Source: an uncultured Amaricoccus sp.
Lineage (GTDB): Bacteria; Pseudomonadota; Alphaproteobacteria; Rhodobacterales; Rhodobacteraceae
Assembly (NCBI RefSeq): GCF_937891315.1
Contig: NZ_CALAGI010000067.1
Coordinates: 8,556 to 72,555 of the forward strand
Direction of reading: 5' to 3'
DNA: 64,000 nt
The notes beneath the pieces were generated by a model. That model was not told the DNA's origin. It worked only from the letters and a program-made list of their open reading frames with translations, and did no database searches. This document shows positions 1-9,639 of this stretch, in pieces. Position numbers and translations under genes: made by a program. The stretch's first letter is position 1, and every line of letters starts with the position of its first letter.

Positions 1-130
1 AGAGGTCGAGATCGACGCCACCGAGCGCCTGCACGCCGGGAAAGGCCTTGGAAATGCCCCGGAGCGACAGCGCCGGCGCCGTGATGGCCGGGTGCGCGGC
101 CGGGCCGCGCGGCGGTTGGAACGCTTGCAT
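1..130 (-). CDS. rhaT: Sugar ABC transporter ATP-binding protein, N-terminal fragment (RhaT-type)
   Basis: Only the first 43 codons are in the window; the gene runs off the left edge. The reading from the ATG at 130 begins MQAFQPPRG and continues into LRGISKAFPGVQALGGVDLDL, which is the start of the first ATPase domain of RbsA/XylG-type sugar importers (S.KxFPGVxAL). Its stop-less frame, its position downstream of the periplasmic binding protein and the rhamnose genes alongside make it the ATPase of a rhamnose ABC importer; rhizobial rha operons name this gene rhaT, not to be confused with the E. coli RhaT symporter. Walker motifs lie outside the window, so the family call rests on the first 45 residues and on context. 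Confidence 0.75.
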   Translation of the reverse strand, partial: MQAFQPPRGPAAHPAITAPALSLRGISKAFPGVQALGGVDLDL

Positions 131-157
131 GGAAAAATCCTCTGATGGAGTCGCCGC

Positions 158-229
158 CCCGGGCCTTCACCCGGGACGCGCCTCTCGAAAGCGCCGCTTC
201 CGGCGCCGGGGTCCGGGACAGGCCGGACC
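158..229 (-). other. Intercistronic stem-loops between rhaS and the ABC ATPase
   Basis: Two inverted repeats lie in the 121-base gap: CCCGGG at 158-163 with 170-175, and GGTCCGG at 210-216 with CCGGACC at 223-229. Neither is followed by a T run on the minus strand, so a simple terminator is unlikely. Stem-loops directly after a periplasmic binding-protein gene commonly stabilise its mRNA so that the binding protein is made in excess over the membrane and ATPase subunits; that role here is inference. Confidence 0.45.
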
Positions 230-251
230 TCGGGAGTTTTCGGTCAGTCGC

Positions 252-1238
252 TCAGAAGATCGACTTGAACTCATCGATATTGGACTTGTCGTACTTGAAC
301 GGCGTCGCCATCGCGGCCTCGTTGTTCGCGTCGAGTGTCGCGGTGCCGATCCGGCCCATCGGGATCTCGGCTCCCGGCTTCGCCTCGACCTTGTCGGTCG
401 CGAGCTCGTAGGCGATCGTCGCCGCCGCGTAGCCGAGATCGACCGGGTTCCAGATCGCGAAGGATTTCGACGCGCCGCTCGCGATCGCGCCCGCCATTTC
501 CGACGGCAGGCCGAGGCCGGTCACATTGACCTTGCCGATCTTGCCGGCGTCCGACACCGCCTGCGCCGCCGCGACGATACCCACGCTGGTCGGCGCGATG
601 ATCGCGTCGAGGTCGGGATAGGTCTGCAGCAACCCTTGCGTCTCGCGATAGGACTTGTCGGCGAGGTCGTCGCCATAGACCGTCGCGACCACCTTGATGT
701 TCGGATAGTCGCCCATCACCTTGTTCATCTCCTCGATCCAAGCGTTCTGGTTCGTGGAGGTCGAGGTCGCCGACAGGACCGCCACTTCGCCGCCCTCGGG
801 CAGTTCGTCGGCGGCGAGCTTGATGATCGTCTGGCCGATCAGTGGCGAGGACGAGGGTGCCAGATGCATCTCGCGGCCCTCGGGCGCCACGCCGGAATCC
901 CACGAGATGACGGTGATCCCGCGCTGCATCGCCTTCTTCAGCGCCGGGACCACGGCGTCGGGGTCGTTGGCGGAAATGGCGATGGCATCGACCTTCTGCG
1001 CGATCAGCGCGTTGATCACCTCGATCTGGCCCTCGGCGGTGGTCGAGGTGGGACCGGTATAGATGATCTCCATATTGCCGATTTCCTTGGCCGCTTCCTC
1101 GGCGCCGCGCGCGGCCGCCTCGAAGAAGCCGTTGCCGAGCGATTTGGCGACGATCGCCACCTTGACCGGATCGGCCATCGCCGCCGTCGAGGCGAGAAGC
1201 GCCGCGAGGAGCGTCGCGCCGGTGAAGAATCTGTTCAT
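252..1238 (-). CDS. rhaS: Rhamnose ABC transporter periplasmic substrate-binding protein RhaS
   Basis: A 328-residue periplasmic binding protein of the sugar-binding PBP1 fold (Peripla_BP_4). Residues 1-22 form a signal peptide (MNRFFTG, hydrophobic core, cleavage after AMA), followed by DPVKVAIVAKSLGNGFFEA, the usual first strand of this fold. The motif ISWDSGVAPEGREMHL and the GIG-like hinge segments fit the RhaS/AI-2-type family. A strong Shine-Dalgarno (GGGAGG) sits 9 bases before the ATG at 1238. It follows rhaR by 69 bases and precedes the ATPase gene on the same strand, so the three are probably one transcript. Substrate L-rhamnose is inferred from the adjoining rhaD/rhaI/rhaR. The gene is intact. 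Confidence 0.88.
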   Translation of the reverse strand: MNRFFTGATLLAALLASTAAMADPVKVAIVAKSLGNGFFEAAARGAEEAAKEIGNMEIIYTGPTSTTAEGQIEVINALIAQKVDAIAISANDPDAVVPALKKAMQRGITVISWDSGVAPEGREMHLAPSSSPLIGQTIIKLAADELPEGGEVAVLSATSTSTNQNAWIEEMNKVMGDYPNIKVVATVYGDDLADKSYRETQGLLQTYPDLDAIIAPTSVGIVAAAQAVSDAGKIGKVNVTGLGLPSEMAGAIASGASKSFAIWNPVDLGYAAATIAYELATDKVEAKPGAEIPMGRIGTATLDANNEAAMATPFKYDKSNIDEFKSIF

Positions 1239-1307
1239 TTCGTAGAGCCTCCCATTTGTTCTGGTCGTTCAGGGCACCCGGTTGTCAGGTGCTCATTCTT
1301 CTCGCGC

Positions 1308-2123
1308 CTAGGCGCTGGCGGATCCCGCCCCGTCTTCTTCCCTCGCCGCGCCGGAGGGCGCGACGATCAGCCGGACGCCCGCCTCCTCCAGCATGGCGGC
1401 GTGGCGGTCCTCGACCCTCTCGTCCGTGATGACCGTCTGGATCCGCGACAGCGGGCAGAGGATCAGCGCCGAGCGTTTGGTGAATTTCGACGAATCGACC
1501 AGCAGGACGACCTCGTCGGCCTGGCCGATCAGTTTCTCCTCCGCCTGGATGATCAGCGGGTCGGCTTCCATGACCCCCAGGGGGGCGATGCCCTGCGCGC
1601 CCATGAACATGCGCCGCGCGTAGAAATTGCGGGTGACGTCGTTCTCGAAAGGCGAAAGCACGATGTTCTGCTCGCGATAGATCGTGCCGCCCGACAGCAT
1701 CACGACGTTGCGCGAATGGTGCAGCAGATGCTCCGCGATCGGAAAGGAATTGGTGAAGACCTGCAACCGCCGCGTGGCCAAGGGATGCACCATCTGGAAG
1801 GTCGTGGTGCCGCCATTGATGATGATCGCATCGCCGTCGTCGCAAAGCTCGACCGCCGAGCGGGCGATTGCGCGTTTCTGCGCGATATTGATCGAAGCAT
1901 TGAGCGCGAAGGGTCGGCCGGTCAGGCTCGTCACCGGCATCGGCGCCATGGCCTCGGCCCCGCCCCGAACGCGGCGCAATTTCTTCTTCAGATGCAGTGT
2001 GGCGATGTCGCGCCGGATAGTGGCTTCCGAGCTGTCGGTCAGTTCCACCAGTTCCGAAACCGAAACGAAGGGCTTCGCCTGAGCGGCGGAAAGAATGACC
2101 CTGTGGCGTTCGGATTCGTGCAT
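1308..2123 (-). CDS. rhaR: DeoR-family rhamnose operon regulator RhaR
   Basis: A 271-residue DeoR-family repressor: N-terminal winged helix (residues 1-55, with the family signature S.EATIRRDIATLHLKKKLRRVRGGA) and a C-terminal sugar-phosphate sensing DeoRC domain (IIINGGTTT near residue 82; VLLVDSSKF near 208). I chose the ATG at 2123 because GGGAG lies 8 bases upstream and the family usually begins with MHESERH; a frame extension to 2171 has no ribosome site. The gene is divergent from rhaD and first in the rhaRS-ABC transcript, matching the rhizobial rha layout where a DeoR protein represses both arms. The inverted repeats at 2167-2237 are the likely operator. Confidence 0.85.
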   Translation of the reverse strand: MHESERHRVILSAAQAKPFVSVSELVELTDSSEATIRRDIATLHLKKKLRRVRGGAEAMAPMPVTSLTGRPFALNASINIAQKRAIARSAVELCDDGDAIIINGGTTTFQMVHPLATRRLQVFTNSFPIAEHLLHHSRNVVMLSGGTIYREQNIVLSPFENDVTRNFYARRMFMGAQGIAPLGVMEADPLIIQAEEKLIGQADEVVLLVDSSKFTKRSALILCPLSRIQTVITDERVEDRHAAMLEEAGVRLIVAPSGAAREEDGAGSASA

Positions 2124-2166
2124 CGTGTTCTCCCTGACGCCGACATTGACGGCGATTCGGCCGATC

Positions 2167-2237
2167 GTCAATCAAAAAACATCACAATCAATCGTTCGCA
2201 GTCGCAATATGAATGTTTTTGATCGTTTATGATTGAC
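2167..2237. promoter_or_regulatory. Divergent rhaR/rhaD promoter region with nested inverted repeats (candidate RhaR operator)
   Basis: The 186-base space between rhaR and rhaD is AT-rich against its surroundings and holds a nested dyad. GTCAATCA (2167-2174) is mirrored by TGATTGAC (2230-2237), and ATCAAAAAACAT (2171-2182) is mirrored, one base short, by ATGTTTTTGAT (2213-2223). The symmetric halves are separated so that two regulator dimers could bind and loop, or one half-site could serve each divergent promoter. DeoR-type regulators commonly use such AT-rich repeats. No clear -35/-10 pair was assigned. Confidence 0.6.
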
Positions 2238-2309
2238 TCGAGCCGCGAGTCGCGCGAAAGAAAGGCAGGCCCCGATCAGCGAACGGGGCACGCGCAGGGA
2301 GGATGCCAG

Positions 2310-4412
2310 ATGCTGGACAAGTCGCCGGAGCCCCGGATTCGCAACGCCTGGGACGACGCGGTCGCCGCGCCGATGAGCGAGCCGGAGAAGCTGCTCTATC
2401 GCTCGAACCTGCTCGGCTCCGACAAGCGCGTGACGAACTATGGCGGCGGCAATACCTCGGCCAAGGTCGCGGAGACCGATCCCCTGACCGGCGAGACGGT
2501 GGAAGTGCTGTGGGTCAAGGGCTCGGGCGGGGATATCGGCTCGATGAAGCTCGACGGGTTTTCCACGCTCTACATGGACAAGCTCCGCGCGCTGAAGGGC
2601 AAGTACCGCGGTGTCGCGCATGAGGACGAGATGGTCGGCTATCTGCCGCACTGCACCTTCGACCTCAATCCGCGCGCGGCCTCGATCGACACGCCGCTGC
2701 ACGCCTATGTGCCGCGCCGCCACGTCGATCACATCCATTCCGACGCGATCATCGCGATCGCGGCCTCGAAGAACTCGGAGGCGCTGACGCGGGAGATCTT
2801 CGGCGGGACCATCGGCTGGCTGCCGTGGAAGAAGCCGGGCTATGAACTCGGCCTGTGGCTGGAGAAGCTGGCGACCGAGAACCCGGAACTTCGCGGCGCG
2901 GTGCTGGAGAGCCACGGGCTCTTCACCTGGGCCGACGACGCCAGGCACTGCTACGAGACGACGCTCGAGATCATCAATACCGCCGCCGAATGGCTGGCGG
3001 ACCGGACGGCCGATGTGCCGGCCTTCGGCGGCCTCCGGGTCCAGCCGCTGCCGGCCGCCGAACGCCGGGCGGTCGCCGCGCGGTTGATGCCGGTGATCCG
3101 CGGCCTGATCTCGAAGGAACGCTACAAGGTCGGGCATTTCGACGATCAGGGCGCGGTGCTGGATTTCGTCGGCTCGAACGCGCTCGGCGATCTGGCGCCG
3201 CTCGGCACCTCCTGCCCCGACCATTTCCTGCGCACGAAGATCCGGCCGCTGGTGCTGGATTTCGACCCGGCGAACCCGGATATCGAAGCGACGCTCGCCA
3301 GCCTGCCGGCGGCGGTCGCGGCCTATCGGGAAGATTACGCGGCCTATTACCAGCGCTGCCGCGAGGCGGACAGCCCGGCGATCCGTGACCCGAACGCCGT
3401 CGTCTATCTGGTGCCGGGGGTCGGAATGCTGACCTTCGCGCTCGACAAGGCGACGGCGCGGATCTCGGGCGAGTTCTATGTGAACGCGATCAATGTGATG
3501 CGCGGCGCCTCGGCGGTTTCCGAATATCAGGGCCTGCCGGAGAAGGAAGCCTTCGATATCGAATACTGGCTGCTCGAAGAGGCGAAGCTCCAGCGGATGC
3601 CGAAGCCGAAATCGCTCGCCGGGCGGGTCGCCGTCATCACCGGCGCCGCCGGCGGCATTGGCGCGGCGACGGCGGAGCGCTATCTGGCCGAGGGCGCCTG
3701 CGTGATGCTGGCCGATATCGACGCCGGCGCGGTCGAGGAGGTCCGCGCGGGCTTCGCGAAGCGCCATGGCGCCGACATGGTGCGCGCGGTGGTGGCGAAT
3801 GTCACCGACGAGGCGGCGGTCGCGGCCGCCTATGACGCGCTCGCGGTGGAATTCGGCGGTGTCGACATCGTGGTCTCGAACGCCGGCATCGCCTCCTCCG
3901 CCCCGATCGAGGAGACGACGCTCGACCTCTGGAACCGCAATATCTCCATCCTCGCCACCGGCTATTTCCTGGTCAGCCGCGAAGCGTTCAAGCTCCTGAA
4001 AAGGCAGGGCATCGGCGGGTCGGTGGTCTATGTCGCCTCCAAGAACGGCCTCGCCGCCTCGCCCAACGCCTCGGCCTATTGCACGGCCAAGGCGGCGGAG
4101 ATCCATCTCGCCCGCTGCCTCGCGCTCGAAGGGGCGCCGGAGGGGATCCGGGTGAATGTGGTGAACCCCGACGCGGTGCTGCGCGGCTCGCGGATCTGGT
4201 CCGGCGAATGGCTGGACCAGCGCTCCTCGACCTACGCCACCGACAAGGAGGGGCTGGAGGAGATGTACCGCCAGCGCAGCCTGCTGAAACGCTCCGTCCT
4301 GCCCGAGGACATCGCCGAGGCGAACTATTTCTTCGCGTCCGACGCCTCGGCCAAATCCACCGGCAACATCGTCAATGTCGATGCCGGCAACGTGCAGTCC
4401 TTCACCCGCTGA
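2310..4412 (+). CDS. rhaD: Bifunctional rhamnulose-1-phosphate aldolase / short-chain dehydrogenase RhaD
   Basis: A 700-residue two-domain enzyme. Residues ~1-430 are a class II aldolase/adducin domain with the metal ligands HVDHIHSDA (H141, H143 region) and ESHGLF (H202). Residues ~435-700 are an SDR domain with the NAD motif TGAAGGIG (~443), SNAG, and the catalytic S...YCTAK (Y near 590). In rhizobia this fused protein handles rhamnulose-1-phosphate and the lactaldehyde released from it. The ATG at 2310 is preceded by GGGAGG at good spacing; the open frame reaches back to 2229 but has no ribosome site there. The gene is first in the rhaD-rhaI operon and divergent from rhaR. Length is normal for the family. 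Confidence 0.92.
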   Translation: MLDKSPEPRIRNAWDDAVAAPMSEPEKLLYRSNLLGSDKRVTNYGGGNTSAKVAETDPLTGETVEVLWVKGSGGDIGSMKLDGFSTLYMDKLRALKGKYRGVAHEDEMVGYLPHCTFDLNPRAASIDTPLHAYVPRRHVDHIHSDAIIAIAASKNSEALTREIFGGTIGWLPWKKPGYELGLWLEKLATENPELRGAVLESHGLFTWADDARHCYETTLEIINTAAEWLADRTADVPAFGGLRVQPLPAAERRAVAARLMPVIRGLISKERYKVGHFDDQGAVLDFVGSNALGDLAPLGTSCPDHFLRTKIRPLVLDFDPANPDIEATLASLPAAVAAYREDYAAYYQRCREADSPAIRDPNAVVYLVPGVGMLTFALDKATARISGEFYVNAINVMRGASAVSEYQGLPEKEAFDIEYWLLEEAKLQRMPKPKSLAGRVAVITGAAGGIGAATAERYLAEGACVMLADIDAGAVEEVRAGFAKRHGADMVRAVVANVTDEAAVAAAYDALAVEFGGVDIVVSNAGIASSAPIEETTLDLWNRNISILATGYFLVSREAFKLLKRQGIGGSVVYVASKNGLAASPNASAYCTAKAAEIHLARCLALEGAPEGIRVNVVNPDAVLRGSRIWSGEWLDQRSSTYATDKEGLEEMYRQRSLLKRSVLPEDIAEANYFFASDASAKSTGNIVNVDAGNVQSFTR

Positions 4413-4459
4413 CGCCGGCCCCAACAACAATACGGCGCGCGGACGCCGGGGAGGAATCC

Positions 4460-5725
4460 ATGCTCGACAACGGCATCATCCTGGAAGCGAACGACGCGGC
4501 CGAGGCCGCCGTCCGCTCCGACTACGACCGGCTCGGCGAGGTGCTGGATCGCCGCGGCGTCGCCATCGCCGAGATCGCGCGCAAGGTCGCGGCTTTCGGC
4601 GTCGCGGTGCCGAGCTGGGGCGTGGGCAGCGGCGGCACCCGCTTCGCCCGCTTCCCCGGCGGCGGCGAGCCGCGCGACGTGTTCGACAAGCTGGACGATT
4701 GCGGCGTGATCCAGCAGCTGACCGGCGCCACGCCGACCGTCTCGCTGCATATCCCCTGGGACAGGGCGCCGGCCGCCGACCTCCGCGCCAAGGCGGCGGA
4801 ATGGGGCCTCGGGTTCGATGCGATGAATTCCAACACCTTCTCGGACAGCCCGGGGCAGGCGCTCAGCTACAAGTTCGGCTCGCTGTCGCATACCGACAAG
4901 GCGGTGCGCGATCAGGCGGTGGCGCACAACATCGCCTGCGTGGAGCTCGGGCGGGAACTCGGGGCCAAGGCCTTGACCATCTGGATCGGCGACGGGTCGA
5001 ACTTCCCCGGTCAGGCGCATTTCGGGCGGCAGTTCGAGCGCTACCTCGCCGCGACGGCCGAGATCTACGCCGCGCTGCCCGAGGACTGGACGCTCTTTAC
5101 CGAACACAAGATGTACGAGCCCGCGTTCTATTCCACCGTGGTCGCCGACTGGGGCAGCAACCTGATGATCGCCCAGACGCTCGGCGACCGGGCGAAGTGC
5201 CTCGTCGATCTCGGCCATCACGCGCCGAATACCAATATCGAGATGATCGTCGCGCGGCTGGTCCATGCCGGCAAGCTCGGCGGCTTCCATTTCAACGACT
5301 CGAAATACGGCGACGATGATCTCGATTCCGGGTCGATCGACCCCTATCGGCTGTTCCTGATCTTCAACGAACTCGTCGGGATCGAGGGGCCGGCGCCGGC
5401 CTACATGATCGACCAGAGCCACAATGTGACCGATCCGATCGAGAGCCTGATCAGCTCCGCGACGGAGATCCAGCGCGCCTATGCCCAGGCGTTGCTCGTC
5501 GATCGCGCGGCGCTCGACGCCTGTCAGGAGACGAACGACGCGCTGATGGCCTCCGAGACCCTGAAACGCGCCTTCCGCACCGACGTCTCGCCGCTCCTCG
5601 CGCAGGTCCGAATCGACAAGGGCGCCGCGGCCGACCCGATCGCCGCCTATCGTGCCAGCGGCTACCGCGCCCGCGTCAGCGCGGCGCGGCCGGCGAAGGA
5701 GGCGGGCTCGGGCGGCATCGTCTGA
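4460..5725 (+). CDS. rhaI: L-rhamnose isomerase, RhaI type
   Basis: A 421-residue protein of the xylose-isomerase-like TIM-barrel superfamily matching the RhaI class found in rhizobia and pseudomonads, distinct from E. coli RhaA. Metal-site segments are visible: FTEHKMYEPAFYSTVV, CLVDLGHHAPNTNIE, GGFHFNDSKYGDDDL and MIDQSHNV, with the alternating His, Asp and Glu ligands of this fold. It converts L-rhamnose to L-rhamnulose. The start at 4460 follows GAGGAA; the gap after rhaD is 47 bases, so the two are co-transcribed. A rhamnulose kinase (RhaK) is not seen here and would be expected beyond the left edge with the transporter genes. Confidence 0.9.
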   Translation: MLDNGIILEANDAAEAAVRSDYDRLGEVLDRRGVAIAEIARKVAAFGVAVPSWGVGSGGTRFARFPGGGEPRDVFDKLDDCGVIQQLTGATPTVSLHIPWDRAPAADLRAKAAEWGLGFDAMNSNTFSDSPGQALSYKFGSLSHTDKAVRDQAVAHNIACVELGRELGAKALTIWIGDGSNFPGQAHFGRQFERYLAATAEIYAALPEDWTLFTEHKMYEPAFYSTVVADWGSNLMIAQTLGDRAKCLVDLGHHAPNTNIEMIVARLVHAGKLGGFHFNDSKYGDDDLDSGSIDPYRLFLIFNELVGIEGPAPAYMIDQSHNVTDPIESLISSATEIQRAYAQALLVDRAALDACQETNDALMASETLKRAFRTDVSPLLAQVRIDKGAAADPIAAYRASGYRARVSAARPAKEAGSGGIV

Positions 5726-5743
5726 GCCGCGGGCGCCAAGGAA

Positions 5744-5769
5744 GGGGGACCGGATTTCACCGGTCCCCC
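5744..5769. terminator. Bidirectional stem-loop between convergent rhaI and gap
   Basis: A perfect 10-bp inverted repeat, GGGGGACCGG (5744-5753) and CCGGTCCCCC (5760-5769) around a 6-base loop, sits between the convergent ends of rhaI (5725) and gap (5778). No long T run follows on either strand, so it may act with Rho or as an mRNA 3'-end stabiliser rather than as a classic intrinsic terminator. Confidence 0.65.
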
Positions 5770-5777
5770 GCGTCTGT

Positions 5778-6779
5778 TCAGATCAGCTTGCCCATGGCGA
5801 CGGCGGTGTCGCCCATGCGGATGGAGAAGCCCCATTCGTTGTCGTACCAGGTCAGGATGCGGACCATCGTGCCGTCCATGACCTTGGTCTGATCCATGTG
5901 GAACACCGACGAATGCGGGTCGTGGTTGAAATCCGACGATACCAGCGGCTCCAGCGTATAGCCGAGGATGCCCTTCAGCTCGCCGTCCGCCGCCGCCTTG
6001 ATCGCGTCGTTGATCTCGGCCACGCTCGTCGCCTTCCTGGCGATGAACACCAGATCGACCACCGAGACATTCGGGGTCGGCACGCGGATCGCAACACCGT
6101 CGAGCTTGCCGTTGAGCTGGGGCAGCACCAGGCCGACCGCCTTCGCCGCGCCGGTCGAGGTCGGGATCATGCTGAGGGCGGCCGCGCGGGCGCGGTACAG
6201 ATCCTTGTGCATGGTGTCGAGCGTCGGCTGATCGCCGGTATAGCTGTGGATCGTCGTCATGAAGCCCTTCTCGATGCCGACGGTCTTGTCGAGGACATAG
6301 GCGACGGGCGAGAGGCAGTTCGTCGTGCAGGAGGCGTTGGAGACGACGAGATCGTCCTTGGTCAGGGTCTTGTCGTTCACGCCATAGACGATGGTCTTGT
6401 CGGCGCCGCCCGACGGGGCCGACACCAGAACGCGCTTGGAACCGTTTTCAAGGTGGATCTTCGCCTTTTCCTTGTCGGTGAAGATGCCGGTGCATTCCAT
6501 GGCGATATCGACATCGCCCCAGGGCAGTTCCGCCGGGTTGCGGACCGCCGTCACCTTGATCGGACCGCGGCCGACGTCGATCGTATCGCCGGAGACGGTG
6601 ACGGTGCCGGGGAAACGACCGTGGACGCTGTCATAGCGCACGAGGTGGGCATTGGTCTCGACCGGGCCGAGGTCGTTGATCGCCACGACCTCGATATCGG
6701 TCCGGCCCGACTCGATGATCGCGCGCAGCACGTTACGCCCGATGCGCCCGAAGCCGTTGATTGCAACCTTGACCGTCAT
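5778..6779 (-). CDS. gap: Type I glyceraldehyde-3-phosphate dehydrogenase
   Basis: A 333-residue NAD(P)-dependent GAPDH. The N-terminal Rossmann motif [16 protein letters not shown], the catalytic [13 protein letters not shown] (Cys151) and the C-terminal WYDNEWGFS are all intact. It interconverts glyceraldehyde-3-phosphate and 1,3-bisphosphoglycerate in the cytoplasm. AAGGGA lies upstream of the ATG at 6779. The 279 bases upstream carry a relic of the glpK 3' end, so the gap promoter must lie within or beyond that relic. The usual partners tkt and pgk are not adjacent; the gene stands alone here. Confidence 0.96.
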   Translation of the reverse strand: MTVKVAINGFGRIGRNVLRAIIESGRTDIEVVAINDLGPVETNAHLVRYDSVHGRFPGTVTVSGDTIDVGRGPIKVTAVRNPAELPWGDVDIAMECTGIFTDKEKAKIHLENGSKRVLVSAPSGGADKTIVYGVNDKTLTKDDLVVSNASCTTNCLSPVAYVLDKTVGIEKGFMTTIHSYTGDQPTLDTMHKDLYRARAAALSMIPTSTGAAKAVGLVLPQLNGKLDGVAIRVPTPNVSVVDLVFIARKATSVAEINDAIKAAADGELKGILGYTLEPLVSSDFNHDPHSSVFHMDQTKVMDGTMVRILTWYDNEWGFSIRMGDTAVAMGKLI

Positions 6780-6797
6780 TTCTCGATTTCCCTTACT

Positions 6798-6953
6798 TCA
6801 GGACTGTGAGGTCAGCGCGCGCCGACCCGCGTGTATTCCTTCGCGCCGTCCGGCGCGCGTCGCGGGCTCGAACCGCCGGTCAAGAGCCTGGAAGCGCGCA
6901 GATCCGGCAGGCCCCGGATACAGGCCCGCGCGCATTCCCGCAAGCCGCGCGGA
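6798..6953 (-). pseudogene. Degraded duplicate of the 3' end of glpK
   Basis: On the minus strand 6953-6798 reads [16 protein letters not shown], then [13 protein letters not shown], ending in a TGA. The true end of glpK (7059 to about 7235) reads [16 protein letters not shown] and [13 protein letters not shown] in the same frame and order. DNA similarity is obvious by eye over about 85 bases (6865-6947 against the equivalent stretch starting near 7139). Only about the last 50 codons are present and no start or ribosome site exists. It lies just downstream of glpK on the same strand, so it is either a tandem partial duplication or the stump of a second glycerol-kinase-like gene. It occupies much of the space between gap and glpK. 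Confidence 0.75.
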
Positions 6954-7058
6954 CAGAAAACACCGGCGCCGCGCCGGGCACGCGAAATGAGACAAGCTCA
7001 CAGCCCCGGATGCCGCTTGATATGGTTTCTTGACATGCCCCGGCCGGACCCGTCCTGA

Positions 7059-8546
<1,488 letters not shown>

Positions 8547-8835
8547 CGCGTCCCTCCCCGGTGCTCCGTTTCGCATGGAGCTTCGTCCGGAACGCAGGGG
8601 GCATCCGGCGGCGCGTTCTGTCAAGGCGCGGCTTTGGGGCGGGCACGGTGCTCGCATTCTCCGATCCACCGCGAAACATGTCCCGCGACCGCGCGCCACG
8701 CGGGGAGAGGGCCGCCAGATATGAGGGTACCTTCCGCCCGTGTCGCCCCCGCCATTCGCGCCGCAAGTTTATTGCGCGCGCTTGCGCGCCTTCGACGCGC
8801 GTTCTATGACGAAATCAGCAACAGTCGCGAGCAGC

Positions 8836-9615
8836 ATGGCCCAGAACTTCCGTCACTCCGAGATCCTGACAATCGCGAGGGACGCCGGCAAGGTCACGGT
8901 CGAAGGGCTCGCCACGCATTTCAATGTCACCGCCCAGACGATACGGCGCGATCTGGCCGAGCTTTGCGATGTCGGCCAGCTGACGCGGGTGCATGGCGGC
9001 GCGATGATCCCGTCGGGGGTGATCGCCCTCGGCTACGAGGATCGGCGCAGCCTCGCCTCCGAGGAGAAGGACGCCATCGCCCGCATGGTGGCCCGGCAGA
9101 TCCCGGACGGGGTCTCGATCTTCATGAACATCGGGACCACGACCGAGGCCGTCGCCCGCGCGCTGCTGAAGCATCGCAACCTGATGGTGATCACCAACAA
9201 CCTCAACGTGGCGAACATCCTCGCGACGAGCCCGAACTCCGAGGTGATCGTCGCCGGCGGCATCCTGCGCCGGGCGGACGGTGCGCTGGTCGGCGACGTG
9301 ACGGCGGAGTTCATCGGCCAGTTCAAGGTGGATTACGCGATCATCGGCTCGGCGGCGGTCGATCCCGACGGCTCGCTGCTCGACTATGATTTCCGCGAGG
9401 TCCGGGTGGCGCAGGCGCTGATCAAGAACGCCCGCAAGAGCTATCTCGTCGCCGATCATACCAAGTTCAAGATGGCGGCGCCGGTCAGGATCGCGAGCCT
9501 CGCCGATCTCGACGGTTTCTTCACCGACATCGCGCCGCCGAAATCGATTCTTCAGCTCTGCGCCGACAACGATGTTTTCATCCGCACCGTGGAAAACGCG
9601 GCGCGGGCCCGTTAG
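8836..9615 (+). CDS. glpR: DeoR-family glycerol-3-phosphate regulator (GlpR-like)
   Basis: A 259-residue DeoR-family protein. The winged helix (HSEILTIARDAGKVTVEGLATHF...TAQTIRRDLAELCDVGQLTRVHGGA, residues 8-57) and the sensor motif FMNIGTTTEAVA are typical of GlpR, whose effector is glycerol-3-phosphate. The divergent glycerol kinase supports this. I chose the ATG at 8836 because the product then starts MAQNFRHSEIL like other alphaproteobacterial GlpR proteins; an in-frame ATG at 8806 would add ten residues, and neither has a strong ribosome site. The GC-rich direct repeat (TTGCGCGC twice, about 8772-8789) just upstream might be regulatory but does not resemble a known operator. Confidence 0.82.
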   Translation: MAQNFRHSEILTIARDAGKVTVEGLATHFNVTAQTIRRDLAELCDVGQLTRVHGGAMIPSGVIALGYEDRRSLASEEKDAIARMVARQIPDGVSIFMNIGTTTEAVARALLKHRNLMVITNNLNVANILATSPNSEVIVAGGILRRADGALVGDVTAEFIGQFKVDYAIIGSAAVDPDGSLLDYDFREVRVAQALIKNARKSYLVADHTKFKMAAPVRIASLADLDGFFTDIAPPKSILQLCADNDVFIRTVENAARAR

Positions 9616-9639
9616 GCGGCGTTTGTCCCAGGGGTTCGG

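Noticed and set aside
2172..4430. A 752-codon open frame on the minus strand
   Set aside because: Antisense shadow of rhaD, which has intact aldolase and SDR motifs and a good ribosome site.
8619..8624. Perfect minus-strand TTGACA upstream of glpK
   Set aside because: No acceptable -10 at 16-18 bases; listed only as a remark in the glpK entry.
9616..9639. Terminator between glpR and trpE
   Set aside because: The 24-base convergent gap has no inverted repeat long enough to support a call.
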